A DNA stretch of 64,000 bases from Chromobotia macracanthus (taxonomy: Eukaryota; Chordata; Actinopteri; Cypriniformes; Botiidae), in the NCBI GenBank assembly GCA_036877525.1, contig JAZGTH010000034.1, positions 186,001 through 250,000 of the forward strand, written 5' to 3'. Positions 1 to 11,800 of this stretch are shown here, one piece after another (within the stretch, counting starts at the first letter, position 1; each line of letters opens with the position of its first letter). The notes beneath the pieces are model-generated. The model was not told where the DNA came from. It saw nothing but the letters and a program-made list of their open reading frames with translations, and did no database searches. Position numbers and translations under genes: made by a program.

Positions 1-1582
1 GAAACAGTGACTAGCAGTGACTCCTCCAAGCCGGGGACACAATGATTTTTATGCTGATTAATGTGGTCATGACCACTGATTTTGCCTGATTGTGATTGAG
101 TCTGTTCAGTCAGCAGATAAAGTTGTGTAATGTGTGGTGTCGTGTAGTTTGTTTAAAATGTATTTAATATTTGCAATTGCCCTCTGATCAATGACATCAC
201 TGCAGACCTGAGATGGTATACAGAGAAACTGCAACAAAAACGTTTGTAAACATCTACAGAAAGTATGATTCGATCTTTGTGCATATTTGGAAAATAATAT
301 ATAAATGACAAAATGAGGTTATTGCATTGAGTTATCTCGTCTATATAAGTACATAGATTGATGTTCTAGTTCGCAGAGTGTCCATTCGTTAAGTGCGTTG
401 TGAACTGGACTGACCCAGTTGTTAAGTTTGTGCTCCTCTCTGACTATAATCTGTTTCAGTCAATGGAAACGGTCTTTAAGTGCATTGTGTCCAATCTTAA
501 AATGTTTCAGCTAGTCGTTAAGTATGTTCCTGGCTTAAGTTAATATGCAATTAATATTTCATTGCTTCCTATGGGTGTTGACACAATGGCAGTGGACAAC
601 AAATTTCTAAATAATTAGAATGAAAATGGACCAAGCAGTTCAGCAGATACTGTTCACTGTCAGCCATTTGAGTTGCAATGATTTGTGCTCATGAACTGTG
701 CCCTTTCTGAAAGAAGTGGAGCGACTTTGATTCCATGTTGTTTTGAAGCATTTTTGTCTGTTCGTAAATAGGTTACTGAGTACCAGTACACACAGCACAT
801 AAAAATGTTTGATACGATTAAAGTTAACATGGAAAAATTTGATGTTCGGTTTGTCCAGATGGCCACATTGTTTGAAGCTGTGTTAGAAGTTTAATCCTGT
901 AATAAAATATTGTGTTTAAATTTTGCCCATAAATGTGTGTATACATATGTGTCTTTTACCCAGATCTGGGTGATGACCAGATAGGCTCCATTGGGAGCGT
1001 TATATTTTCAAACTCTCTGGGTAGGATATCCAAAGGTAAATATCCCACTGCTGACTGCTTTGATTCGAGCCTTTCTGTGAAATGGAATCAAAGGATGGCT
1101 GTCTGACATAGTGAAGAAGAACATGGGCTTTAGGGTTAGTGGGTTAACAGTTCAAAATCTTTATCTAGTGCTGATTTTGACTTATGCTCCAAATAAGTGT
1201 TGTGTGTTTTCACTAGTACAATTTCAGATTTTTAGGTTCTGATGAACATATCAGAGGCTTTATGTGCTTTAAGCCACCTGTTTAGAAGTTGTACTGAAGT
1301 TTTACTGAAAGATTGTAGATGAAGATTTTAAAATGTAGATACAGAGAATATATTTCTTTACAACATCAGCATATACACTGCAGATATGATTAAAAAGAGT
1401 CAATTATTAAGTCTGTGACAGTAAAAAAGAAAACGTATATATTGCTGGAATTATTATTAATGATTGTATATCTCTGTTTTGATATACAGTTTTTCAAACA
1501 TGTTTGTTGTTGTTTAACAACATTTTTCCTCTGTTTCAGTTCTTTTCATTATAAAGTAAAGCTTCCAGTGTGTCACGCTTTG

Positions 1583-1633
<51 letters not shown>

Positions 1634-1919
1634 GAGCTAATCCTGCTTTCCTTTTTGCTGCTTTGTAATTCTCCAGAAATAGTCTAGCATGCATGTGTAT
1701 TTTCAAGCGATGGACTTACAGCATGTTAAATTGTAGACTAGAAGAGCTTCAGAGTAAAGCCGACGAGAGAGCGAAAGAGAGAGAGACTCAGAGGTGGATC
1801 ACATGTGGATCAGTATACACAGCTGTTACAGCAGCAGAGAAGAGGAATCTACCTTTTCTCCTGCTTTTCTTCATTGGAATTGTTATTTCTTTACGTTGAG
1901 ACCTTTTTCTCTTTCCAAG
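1..1919. other. Upstream sequence, no gene seen
   Basis: AT-rich non-coding sequence with frequent stops in all frames. The only distinct structure is an (AC)22 microsatellite at 1586-1629. Purine-rich GAGA sequence at 1740-1790 precedes the candidate microexon. Whether this is intergenic or an intron behind still earlier first exons cannot be told. Confidence 0.6.
1586..1629. repeat. (AC)n microsatellite
   Basis: About 22 uninterrupted AC units. Confidence 0.97.
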
Positions 1920-1938
1920 GAGTGCTACGGCACCATGG
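1920..1938 (+). other. Candidate 19-base microexon or 5' UTR exon
   Basis: A strong pyrimidine tract (cctttttctctttccaag) is followed by GAGTGCTACGGCACCATGG and a consensus donor gtgagt. The ATG has an ideal Kozak context (GCACCATGG). The donor leaves phase 1 after ATG G, so splicing to exon 2 would read ATG GAA CCT, i.e. M-E-PLKGNLKV. It may be a third upstream first or leader exon, or a chance arrangement; no homology supports it. Confidence 0.25.
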
Positions 1939-2554
1939 GTGAGTGAGAGAGAGAGCAAGAGCAAAAAAGGTAAAGAGAAGGGGGGTTAGTTTAAGTGGGA
2001 TAATAGAAGGAGAGAGACAGTGATTCAGGCTGTGTTGAAATGTGCTGATACATGGCAACAGTTTACTTATCTCCGTTTGTCTTTCTGTCAGTCAACCTGA
2101 CACACACACACACTTCGAAACACTGGAGGCACTGCTAGCAAAGGTGATGATTAACCCCTTCCTCTTTATTCCTGCTATTTTGCTGTCTGTTTCTTCTACC
2201 TGTACTCGTCTGGACTCGCTCAGTGAGTAAAGACACAGGAAGAGAAATGAGCTTGTGAGACTGCTGAACAGTCAGAGGTGAAAATCACTCTCTGTGGAGT
2301 ACGTTGGAAATTTGGAAGGTTCAGGCACCTGAGGAATTGTGGGATACGATTTGGGATATTCCAGAAGAGAGAAAACGGAACGCTTTAAGAGAACCAGACA
2401 CACAGTATTGGAACGGTGTGACTTGATTGGATGACGCTATTGGAATGTAGTAAGTTAGTTACTGGTGAAGTGACTTTAGCAGATCAGCAGATTCAACTTA
2501 TCTTCACCTGTGAATGTGTATGAGCATTTGTGCTCATGAGAACGCTGTGTAACT
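1939..2554 (+). other. Sequence upstream of exon 1a, probable 5' UTR/promoter area
   Basis: No coding sequence. GAGA-rich at 1945-2030. The part just before 2555 should include the 5' UTR of the MSK isoform if that exon is real. No TATA box or CpG cluster is evident. Confidence 0.4.
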
Positions 2555-2858
2555 ATGTCTAAACCTTCACGTCTTGGTCGTCCTTCCTCTACTGGTCCAA
2601 GCTCCAAACTCCCCTCACCACGACGCGATGCACCAGGCAGCCGACCCAGAATGCTCAGCGCGGGGGAGAAGGTGATGCGGACAGAAAGTGAGGGTAACAC
2701 ACTTGGCCAGAAGCCTCCGATAAATGGTGCGACACGTTCACATACCTTGCAGAGCACTAATATAAAAGAAGAGGAAGTCGCAGCCCAGCCCAGGAGCAGA
2801 ATGAGTCCACCTAAAGGGTCCACAGCAACTGTAACCCAGCAACAAGTCACAGAGCAAA
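2555..2858 (+). CDS. kiaa1217: kiaa1217 alternative first coding exon 1a (MSKPSRL start)
   Basis: 101 codons plus one base, basic and rich in Ser/Pro, starting MSKPSRLGRPSS. The ATG has A at -3, and an in-frame TGA at 2537-2539 precedes it, so it is the first Met of this frame. The reading ends at a strong donor (CAA A|gtaagt) in phase 1, which is exactly the phase exon 2 (29816) needs; the join makes an AAA codon and reads ...VTEQ-K-PLKGNLKV. Composition (low complexity, basic, Ser/Pro) resembles the rest of the protein. It contains SKLP (residues 17-20) in a basic Ser/Pro setting, an SxIP-like end-binding motif. I do not recognise the exon from a named isoform, so assignment rests on phase, donor and composition. 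The 5' UTR boundary is unknown. Confidence 0.62.
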
Positions 2859-5800
2859 GTAAGTATCATTAGGGACGTAATCAGAGGTGGATGCCTGCAC
2901 ACACGTTGACTGCACATATTTCCTGCATATTTGCTACTGAAATTGTGTGGATTCTTTACTGGCTGTATATTCTATCTCTCATGGTTTTCAGAGTAGGTTA
3001 CTTGTAACCAGCTTATTCATAACTTTAGATTTTTATTACATGAGGTTAGATATGCCTCTTTTAAGCACGTCATATAATCACTTGATAAATGGTCTTAAGT
3101 ACAAGTACAAAGCCACAGTTACTGACATACAATAAGATTACAAAGTAGTGTTGGAAGACTTTGATGAGAAATATTAAAATGTCAAATGTTGGTATCTTGG
3201 CAAATCTGAGAACAGGTTTTGATGTTTGTTGTGTCTTATTTTGAAATATTTGAGGAGGATCATTTTCTCAGAAGAAAATAAATCTCAGAAGTTTTCTTTC
3301 TTAAGAAAACGATACAAAGGTCTGTTTGCTCTGCTTTTGATCTCATTTGTTCCTGCTCTGTTTAAGATGTTTTCAATCCTTTAGGATCAATAACACACAA
3401 ATAAAATTCCTTCACATTTTTACTATGACCTGTCATGAGGTGTTCATGTTAAGGGTAGATTATTATTTGTGGTGTAAGGTTAAGTATTGATTTGCACAAA
3501 AGCATTATGTTTGGTGTTGGGTTTTTAGGTGCAGGTATTAAGCAGATTAATACGCTTGGTTTGAGGTGTTTTGAAATGAATTGAATAGATGGCGTTACAC
3601 CAAAAATGTTTGGGTTCAGCTTTTGTATTTATTTATTTATATAATACAATGACTTTCGTGGGATTAGATCAACAGCATTGCTCCTGTGTCCATCAGGATT
3701 GTGCTTGTGGATTTTTCTAGCATTTTTCAAAAACACATGGCTCACAATCACATTGTCTCCCCATTTCAGCACAGTGGGGTGCAGATTAGCACCAGTTTGT
3801 GTGTGTATGCTTGTGTCTCTGTATGTGATTAGGCACTACTTTATCACATTCTGCCCCGGTGCTGTTTAATTCTGGTGGTTGTGGATGAAGAGCTCTGTGT
3901 CAACTCAAAGTTCCTCTGAAATGTTGATATAGGGCTCAGATCTGGTCACCTCAGTTTGCCTCATCCAACACCTATCAGTCACAGACCTCAACATGCAGTG
4001 ACATGATTAAGCAACATACCATTTCTACTCAGTGATGTCACAGGAGTGGTTTTGAGTCTTAAAGGGATAGTTCACCCAAAAATGAAAGTCATTCCATCAT
4101 TTATTGACCCTCATGCCATTCTAAACCTGTTTGACTTGTACATTGGTAACCAAACAACAGCGGCACTCTGTTGTATGGGCGCAAAACGACTGGGACATTT
4201 CTCAAAATATCATCTTTTTGTTTGTTCCATGAAACGAAAAAGTCATACGGGTTTGGAATGACATCAGGATGTGCAAATGTGCCCCTGCAGTAATTAGTGT
4301 CACCCTTATTTGTTTGATTTCTGTTAGCAAGTTTATGCTGTCAGTCACAACCCTAGGAAAGTTGGTTTCTGTCATTTTTGAGTAATGAATGTGTGTTTGT
4401 GTGTCTGACTTCCTTCATTCTTTCCATCTATTATGGCAGTAAAATTGACCAGAATCCAGATGTTACAATGACACTCTGTCCTCCATACATGTTACAGCAT
4501 AGAATAAGTGTAAACCCGTGGAGACATTAATATGAAACATTTTTGAAATATGCAGTTGTTATTATGCAGACTGTAGATACTTTAGTTGTTATGCAGTAAA
4601 TCAGACTCCCAGTGTAGAATGAAATGTTCTGAGGAATATCCTTAACACCTGCCTGTTTGTAATGCCACAATATTTCAGTTACACTAAAATAAATAGAACA
4701 AACACTTTTTACCTTTCCACTCTGTTTTAAAGAACCGCATGGATCAAAGCTGAAATGCTAACTTAAACACCTGGTACACCTGAACCAATATTCACCATCT
4801 AAACGTGGCCTCACAGAAACATCTGGAAGCAAAACAAATACATTTAGGTTTTTTATCTTTTCCTGTTTTATGCCAGACAGATAAAGCGATAAAGGAGGCT
4901 GTTTATCATCAGTCATCTGTCTTAAAGTCTGTTAGTGTTTATCTGCAGGTAAAATGGTTCAGTCCTTTGTTTAAACCACTGTTAGTTCACTTTGAAAGTT
5001 TATCAGATGCAGGTGTAGCAGGACAAAGAACTTTATCATGGTCAGTAAATTTCATGGCTGGGTGGTCTTGCTTACTCATGGTTCAGCCAGACAGAGGTTA
5101 TGGTAAAGGGGGAGAGAGCTAGAGAGACAGAAGGGGGAGCGAGAACCAGTTAACCTCATCAAACAGTTTATCTTTAGCTGGTTGTGTCTGTTCTCAAGGT
5201 ACCGTTGTTTAGTTTTGTCATGCTTAGACCATAAGTGGTCTTGCTGATAGCTGTGTTTGACATAGCGGTCTTAGATCTACTGATATGAGAAGCATAACAT
5301 TTCACTGCGGGATTATGGGATAGCTGATGTGATACAACACCATAATGCAGTTTGACATTTCAGTTTTTTTACATTCTGGGATGTTTTCATGCCTGATCTG
5401 ATTCATCATAATATTTGATTTAAGAATTTAAAAATAATTGCATTCTAAACCTTAGAATCTGGCTATTTTTGCAATCTGAAAAATATATTGCAAAATTCCT
5501 AAGTATAGGGACCTATATGCATAGTTTTGGTTGATCTGAATTGGAATTTATTCGGATTGAAAATCTGTGCATTTAAAGGTTGTGACTGAAGCGATTTAGT
5601 CATAAATGTAGTGATTTGTTTTTGTTTAATGGTCAAAAAATAATCCCATGATTATTTGCTAAAGAGCCAGACAGGGACGAGGTCTTGTAATCAAAAGCAA
5701 GATCTAATTCATTGAAGTGATGCTTCTGGCTGGGGATTTCCTGCTCATTAACTCTTGATCCTCACTGATTATAACACAGTAGTGTCTCACAGTAGTGAGA

Positions 5801-8800
5801 CACACTTAATCCAATGCTGATCAAACTGAAGACTCTCCAGTCTACTGTGTCAGAAGAAGACCCATTCAGTTTTTCTGAGAAGGTTTGCTTATTTATTATT
5901 TTTACATCATTTACTCACAAAGGCCTGTCAAGCTCCAAATGACTAAAAGGACTAAAAATCTCAAATCTGACATGATGTATCCTGATGCACCAAGTTTCAA
6001 TATGTGTAAATATAAGTGCCAATCAAAAGAAACAGGAGAGGGAAAGGTTATACAATTATTTGCTTTTTTCCAGTAAATAATTGTATGGCTTTTGAAAATA
6101 TGGGCCTTGTTTATAATGCTTTCAGGTGCATTTTTTTACATAAATATATTTACACAGGTATGTGTCCTTTTTGTGTTTTTTCAGCTAGTCAAATGGACAA
6201 ACACAGCCATAGCAGAACATGGACACAGTTGGCTTGTCCCAGATTTATTGTAATCAAATTACTCTGTTAAATAAGGTATTTTGTGCTTGGTAGCAACTCC
6301 ATTAATCTCAGACCAACAGTCTATTATTCCTTCAGACAGATTCACGTGGGCAGAAGTTGATCCACAGGTCACTGGCCAACTCAGCTAATGAAAAGTGCCT
6401 GGGTGCTTTAACTCAATGGCAAATGGAATCTGGTAATTGTTCACTGTTTGGCAGGAAGGATTAAAAAGGGATGGGGAGAGAGGCAAGGTTTATCATTCTG
6501 TTGTGGGATATTTTTTTCCCTCTAAAAGCAAGCAAGCAAGCAGCACTAATGTCAGGAGAGAGAGTAGCACATTTTCTTCAGGAATTTTCCAGAATCCTTT
6601 CCAGTGAGTTCATATACTGCTTAATCGCCACTGTGGTTTACAGGATGTTGTCGCCAACAACCAAAACCTGAATTAAATGAACCCTGGAATAAAGAGACAG
6701 ACATGTAGAGAGAGACCCTTCCCACAACACTCACCTTAGACAATCTTGTCATTATTAGATTACTGACTAAACAAGAAGCAACAAGTTGTGTGTGTGTGTT
6801 TGCACAAGTGTATACATTTGGTTTGTGCTGATAGCTTAGTTTAGCTGTCACAATAGTCATATAGTGACTGTGCTATGAGTCAGAGACAGCAGGAGAGAGA
6901 AGACTTCAGTTCAACAACACCTGCTTTCATCATTGTTGATGTTGATGTCCCTCAGAGCTGAATTCATGCCCTGAGGCCTTATGTGATGACTGAGGACTCC
7001 AGTCTTCAGGTGCTGATTCATTTTTGCTTCAGAATGTTGTGTAGATATATTCTGATGGGTGCATCAGGGCTCGATAATAAGGATACGGATACTAGAATTA
7101 CAAATATGGTAATAATATTTCTTCAGGCTTTCTGATGTCACACCTCCTCACCACAGACCCCATAAAAGTGTGTTTCCTCATAAGCCTGTAAAAAACAGTA
7201 TGAGCTGAATCTTGTTAGCACTGGGGGAGTTTTATGTTTGTTTCCACTGGATCTGCAGTGGCAGAAATAGTCTAAAAACTTTTCCTTCCTTCCATTGTGG
7301 GTATTCCTGGATGGGAATCTAGCCCTTGGTTCCCAGTTTTGAGTCTGTATGATGCTATTTAAAGTAACACCACGATTGGATTCACATGAAGGTCTGCAGG
7401 GTTTAATTATTGTGCGCCTTATTAGTTAAAGTAACTGGAACATCCTTCATGTATGTATTTTATGATGTCTTAATATTGGTATTTATTTTTGTATCTGTAA
7501 TTGTATCTGTAATTTCTCTCAGTTTTGATTTGTGTTTTGTTTTGTATTGGCAAAGCAGTGCAAGATAGATAAAATAAACTAAAATAGCAAGTGCAAAAGA
7601 AGTAATTCTTTCTCTCTTACACAGAGACAAGGGGGTTACGCACACAAACACAAGTCACTAAGGGTCATACAGAGTTTAATCTTAGAGCAGGTGTTGTTAC
7701 TTCTGTAAAAGATGTACATGCACTTCAAACACTGAGAAGCTGAAGTTGTCCATGTTGATTTTTAAAAAATATATATTCATGCATTTCTACTCCTAAAAAT
7801 TATGTAATAATATATGAATTGAGGGTAGAAAGGTAAGGGTACACTGGATAATTTTTTTTATAATAATTCTTTAATTTTTGTACTGTTTTGTGCCCCTCTT
7901 GCCCCTTGAAGTGTGCTGCAGTTTCATTGGAGATCTGGTGTTCTCTGGCCCACTTTCACAGTGAACATGAGCCTGTATGAGGCTATGAGCTCTGACAGAT
8001 TGGAGGCCCACATAAAAAGCACTGACAGAAAATTATAAGTTTAGTCCTAAACCAGTGCAGTGGCTAGACTGTTCCTTACATTCTGTCTGTGCTTGTCATC
8101 TTCTCTTTGTTCTGTTGTCATTGCTGCTGTCTTCCTCTTTTCTTTTGCCTTTTCTTGTTTGAGTTTGCCAGCATTCATATTCTATCTATAGTCTGTCTCT
8201 TCACTTCTATTTCTCTATATTCTTGTCTTTTTTGCTCTATCTCTCCTTCCTCTGAACAGGTTGTGTGCTAGTTTTCTCAGTGCTGATTAAAAGTAGTATC
8301 TTTGTTTGAAGTCTATTGAGGCAAGATGTGTGTGGTTGCTTATTAGGGTCAGCCAAGAGGGTTACACACACACGCACACACACTCTCTCCTAAAGAAACT
8401 TTGTTTGAAGAAAAGAGTAGTTAAAAGCAGGAATCAAAAGATGAAGGGGTTTCCTGAAATGTTGGCACTGTTTGTGTGTGTGTATTCTTTATCTTCTGTA
8501 TGCCCCCTGTTCTGACACAGCAGAGTAGACAAGTACCTGGGAAAGAGACACTGGTGAAATAGAAACAAGAGGACATGGAGCCAGGAAATAAATAGAATAA
8601 AATGAGGTTTTAAAAGAGCTCAAACACACACTGAATTTCAACAGGCTTGGCAAAGTTTCCTCAAATTTACCAAAATTTTAACAGAAAACATTTGATTATG
8701 ACATTTTTTGTCACACCTCTGGCTTAGGGTACATTTACAAGACAATGATGTAGTGAAAAATTGAAAAGCTCCTCCTTTGCATTTTTGAGAGGTTTCGTGT

Positions 8801-11800
8801 ACACACGATGATGTTTTAAAACTATCTGCGTTCAAACAGATCTAAAACACATTATTATGCATGCCAGGCCAGTAGTTGGCAAGGTCCCTAGATAGAACGA
8901 GCACGTACTTCCCATGTGCATGATGTTTTCCTGGCTTAGCTTGAGTGTGTGTGTGTATGCTCATGCCATTAGGTGATTAAGTGTAATTTAGTCTACTTGG
9001 CAGATTTCTGCATTGACCAAAACATTTTCATTCTGTGTTTGTAAAAGCAAGTCACAAATGCCTGGTCAGTGTTTCTTGTACAAGTTGGTTACTTATGCTT
9101 TAATTTGCATCATTCAATTTCAGAGAAATAAAATTTATAAATATGTTCTTTATATATATTAACTGATGATTTGTTTTTAAACATTTGTTGTGGGTATGCC
9201 AATGTTCCACAGACAACAACAGAAACTGTCATTTTTTTGCCTATGAAACTATGAATCATTGTGTATTGCATAAATCTGTCCTACTGCTTATAATATGCTT
9301 CTATTGTAATATACTGTTTATAATATTATCTATGGCAAGAATAATGCAGTAGTTCTGTTGTGTTACTGTAGATCACACAGATTGTTTCAGATCCTGCACA
9401 ATAGGCCTGTATATTCTGTCTGCAGTATTAAGTCAGATGATATTGGAAATTCAGGTCTCTCAGAAGTTCTCAGCAGATTTGTCTGAGCCAATATAAAGCA
9501 CTGCAGATCTAAGCACTAACCCAGGAGTGGCTGTACATTATAGTCAATCTAGTACAAGTAAATGGTCTTCTTGGGGCTAACTGTGAAATCAAAGTAACAC
9601 ACAGTTTTATGTGGGTTATTGTTTTTGTATAAAACCTCAGAAATAGCAAAACAACAGTGTTTAATAATTAATCATCAATAATTATACAATTAATTTACAT
9701 ATTAAATTAACTAAAATTGAATTAACAAACTATTCTTTTTAAAAACTAAAACTATTCTCTACTTAATATGTACTTTATTTGTTATCCAGTTTTGTTCCTT
9801 GACCTCAGCCCCCCACAATCAATTTTCATCTTTTTTATCAGAATTGTTATGGGAGGAATTTGGTATGCAGATTAAAATAAACAGCCTTACTGAGGTATTT
9901 CTTTCTGAGGTCACGACAAAGAAACTCTTTGGATATTTTCACACATGTACACACACAAAGAATGATTTTCATGGAACAAAATAAAGCAGAGCCTAGAAAT
10001 GTGCACAATCATGTCCGCCATCCATAATGTGATATTGTTGCACCTTAACCAGCCATTCAGAACCCATTTTGTGTTTTGAAACGTCTTTGAAACAAACATA
10101 CAATCTAGTTGCCCGATTGTGTGTATGAGCGTGTGCAAATGCGTAGAGAGAAGCTAGATTCTCATTTTAGTCTCACTTGTCAGTGGGTGTCTCTCTGCAT
10201 ATTAAAATTTTATAAACGTTCCCATAATCAGACTCAGGAAATGGAATAAGTTCAGCCATTATGATATCATCAGTCAGACAGCCAGGCCAATCATCTCAGC
10301 TCCGGACTCTGAATTCCTCCTGCCTTATGGAGACACGGAGGATCATGGAATGTTGAACATAATTAAAGGAAAAACTCTCAAAATCTGAGCATTATAGTTA
10401 ATCTGAGGGCCTTCCTGGAGCAGCTATCAGATCTCATTTTCTGAAATGCTGTTGTTGCCTATAAATAGGTGTTTTTTGTTTCTTCTGTCAGCATTTTAAC
10501 TTCTGTAGCCTGCAGTAATGTGATATTTTTAAATTATTTTGGAATACTGGAAATAATCGGTGGAGTTTGTCTGAATTTTCATCTCTGTGAATTGAATTAA
10601 ATGTAAGTGTTGTAACATTTGAGGTTAGTGCAGGTTTGAACAGCCCTCATGACTTCCCAGATAATAGGGAATGTTCTCAGAACATTAGTAACTGTTAGTA
10701 GATGTTTTTCTAACGTTATATGACATATATCATAAGCATTATTCTTAAGCAGTTAGTGAAACGTTCTGAACGTTCCTATAACTTTCAAAATAAAAAATAT
10801 TTTTTTTTAATGTTTTTGTTACTTAGTGAAAACATTACAGAAAAATTATCATTAACATAAAATTAACATAACATTTTCTGGGTTGGTGCTTCACTATTTC
10901 TCAGGCTCTTTAACCTCCTGGATCTTTCACTAATGTTAAAAACATGCCATGTTTTAAAGGAACATAATTCTCACTCCATTTCTCTTTATTTTCTCTCTCT
11001 CTCATTAATTTGTATACTTTGGCCCTGTCCCAAATGGGGCATTTGCGGCCCTTTTGCCATCAAGGACGCATAGGGGCCAAAAAGGTGGCGCTCCTGAGCA
11101 CCATTCTGCAATCTAAAATAATAAATGGGACACTGTGCTGTCTCGTGGACTTCATGGACACATACAAGTAAAGACTATACAGTGTCCCATTTGTCATTCT
11201 CATTGCATCTTTTATCCATACAGTTAAACTAAATGATGGCATTTAAAAGTTCCTGTGAGAGGTTCTTGGTATCATTATGTAAACTCAGCATTACATTTAT
11301 TTGTAAGAAATGTTTACTATAGAAAGATAAGTATGTGTGTGTTTATGTCTGTGTCCTTTGAGCTGTGGTGTATTGGTCATGTTTTGTGTATTCCTCTTTG
11401 AAAGGATTAATTATACAGTTTTACATTTACCAGAGTAGAGTGTTAACTTAGACTTTATTTAGACTACACAACTTGAATTAAAAATGATTCATTTGGATTA
11501 TGAGACTTCACAGACAAATACAGAGAATAAAAAGAATAAAACATTGTATGGTTTGGAGAGCCTTCTAAGTTTGCACTTAGCTACTCTTGTGATATGTTTT
11601 TAACTACCACAGTGACACCTTCCAGCTACAAAGCAAATATTTTCTGATTACTCCGTGGTGCTTATAGTTTAAATGTGCCTTGTTTGTTTCTCAAGTAGGC
11701 TACATTAGTCGTTCATCTGTATGAGCGTCATTGATTATTTTATGATTAAGTTCCATATTCTAGTTAAGAATGTGTTCTGAAAAAAGGTTCACATGCTCCA

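Noticed and set aside
2476..2850. 124-codon minus-strand frame opposite exon 1a
   Set aside because: No homology and a shadow-like composition. The plus strand has the donor in the correct phase. Kept in mind as the main alternative to exon 1a.
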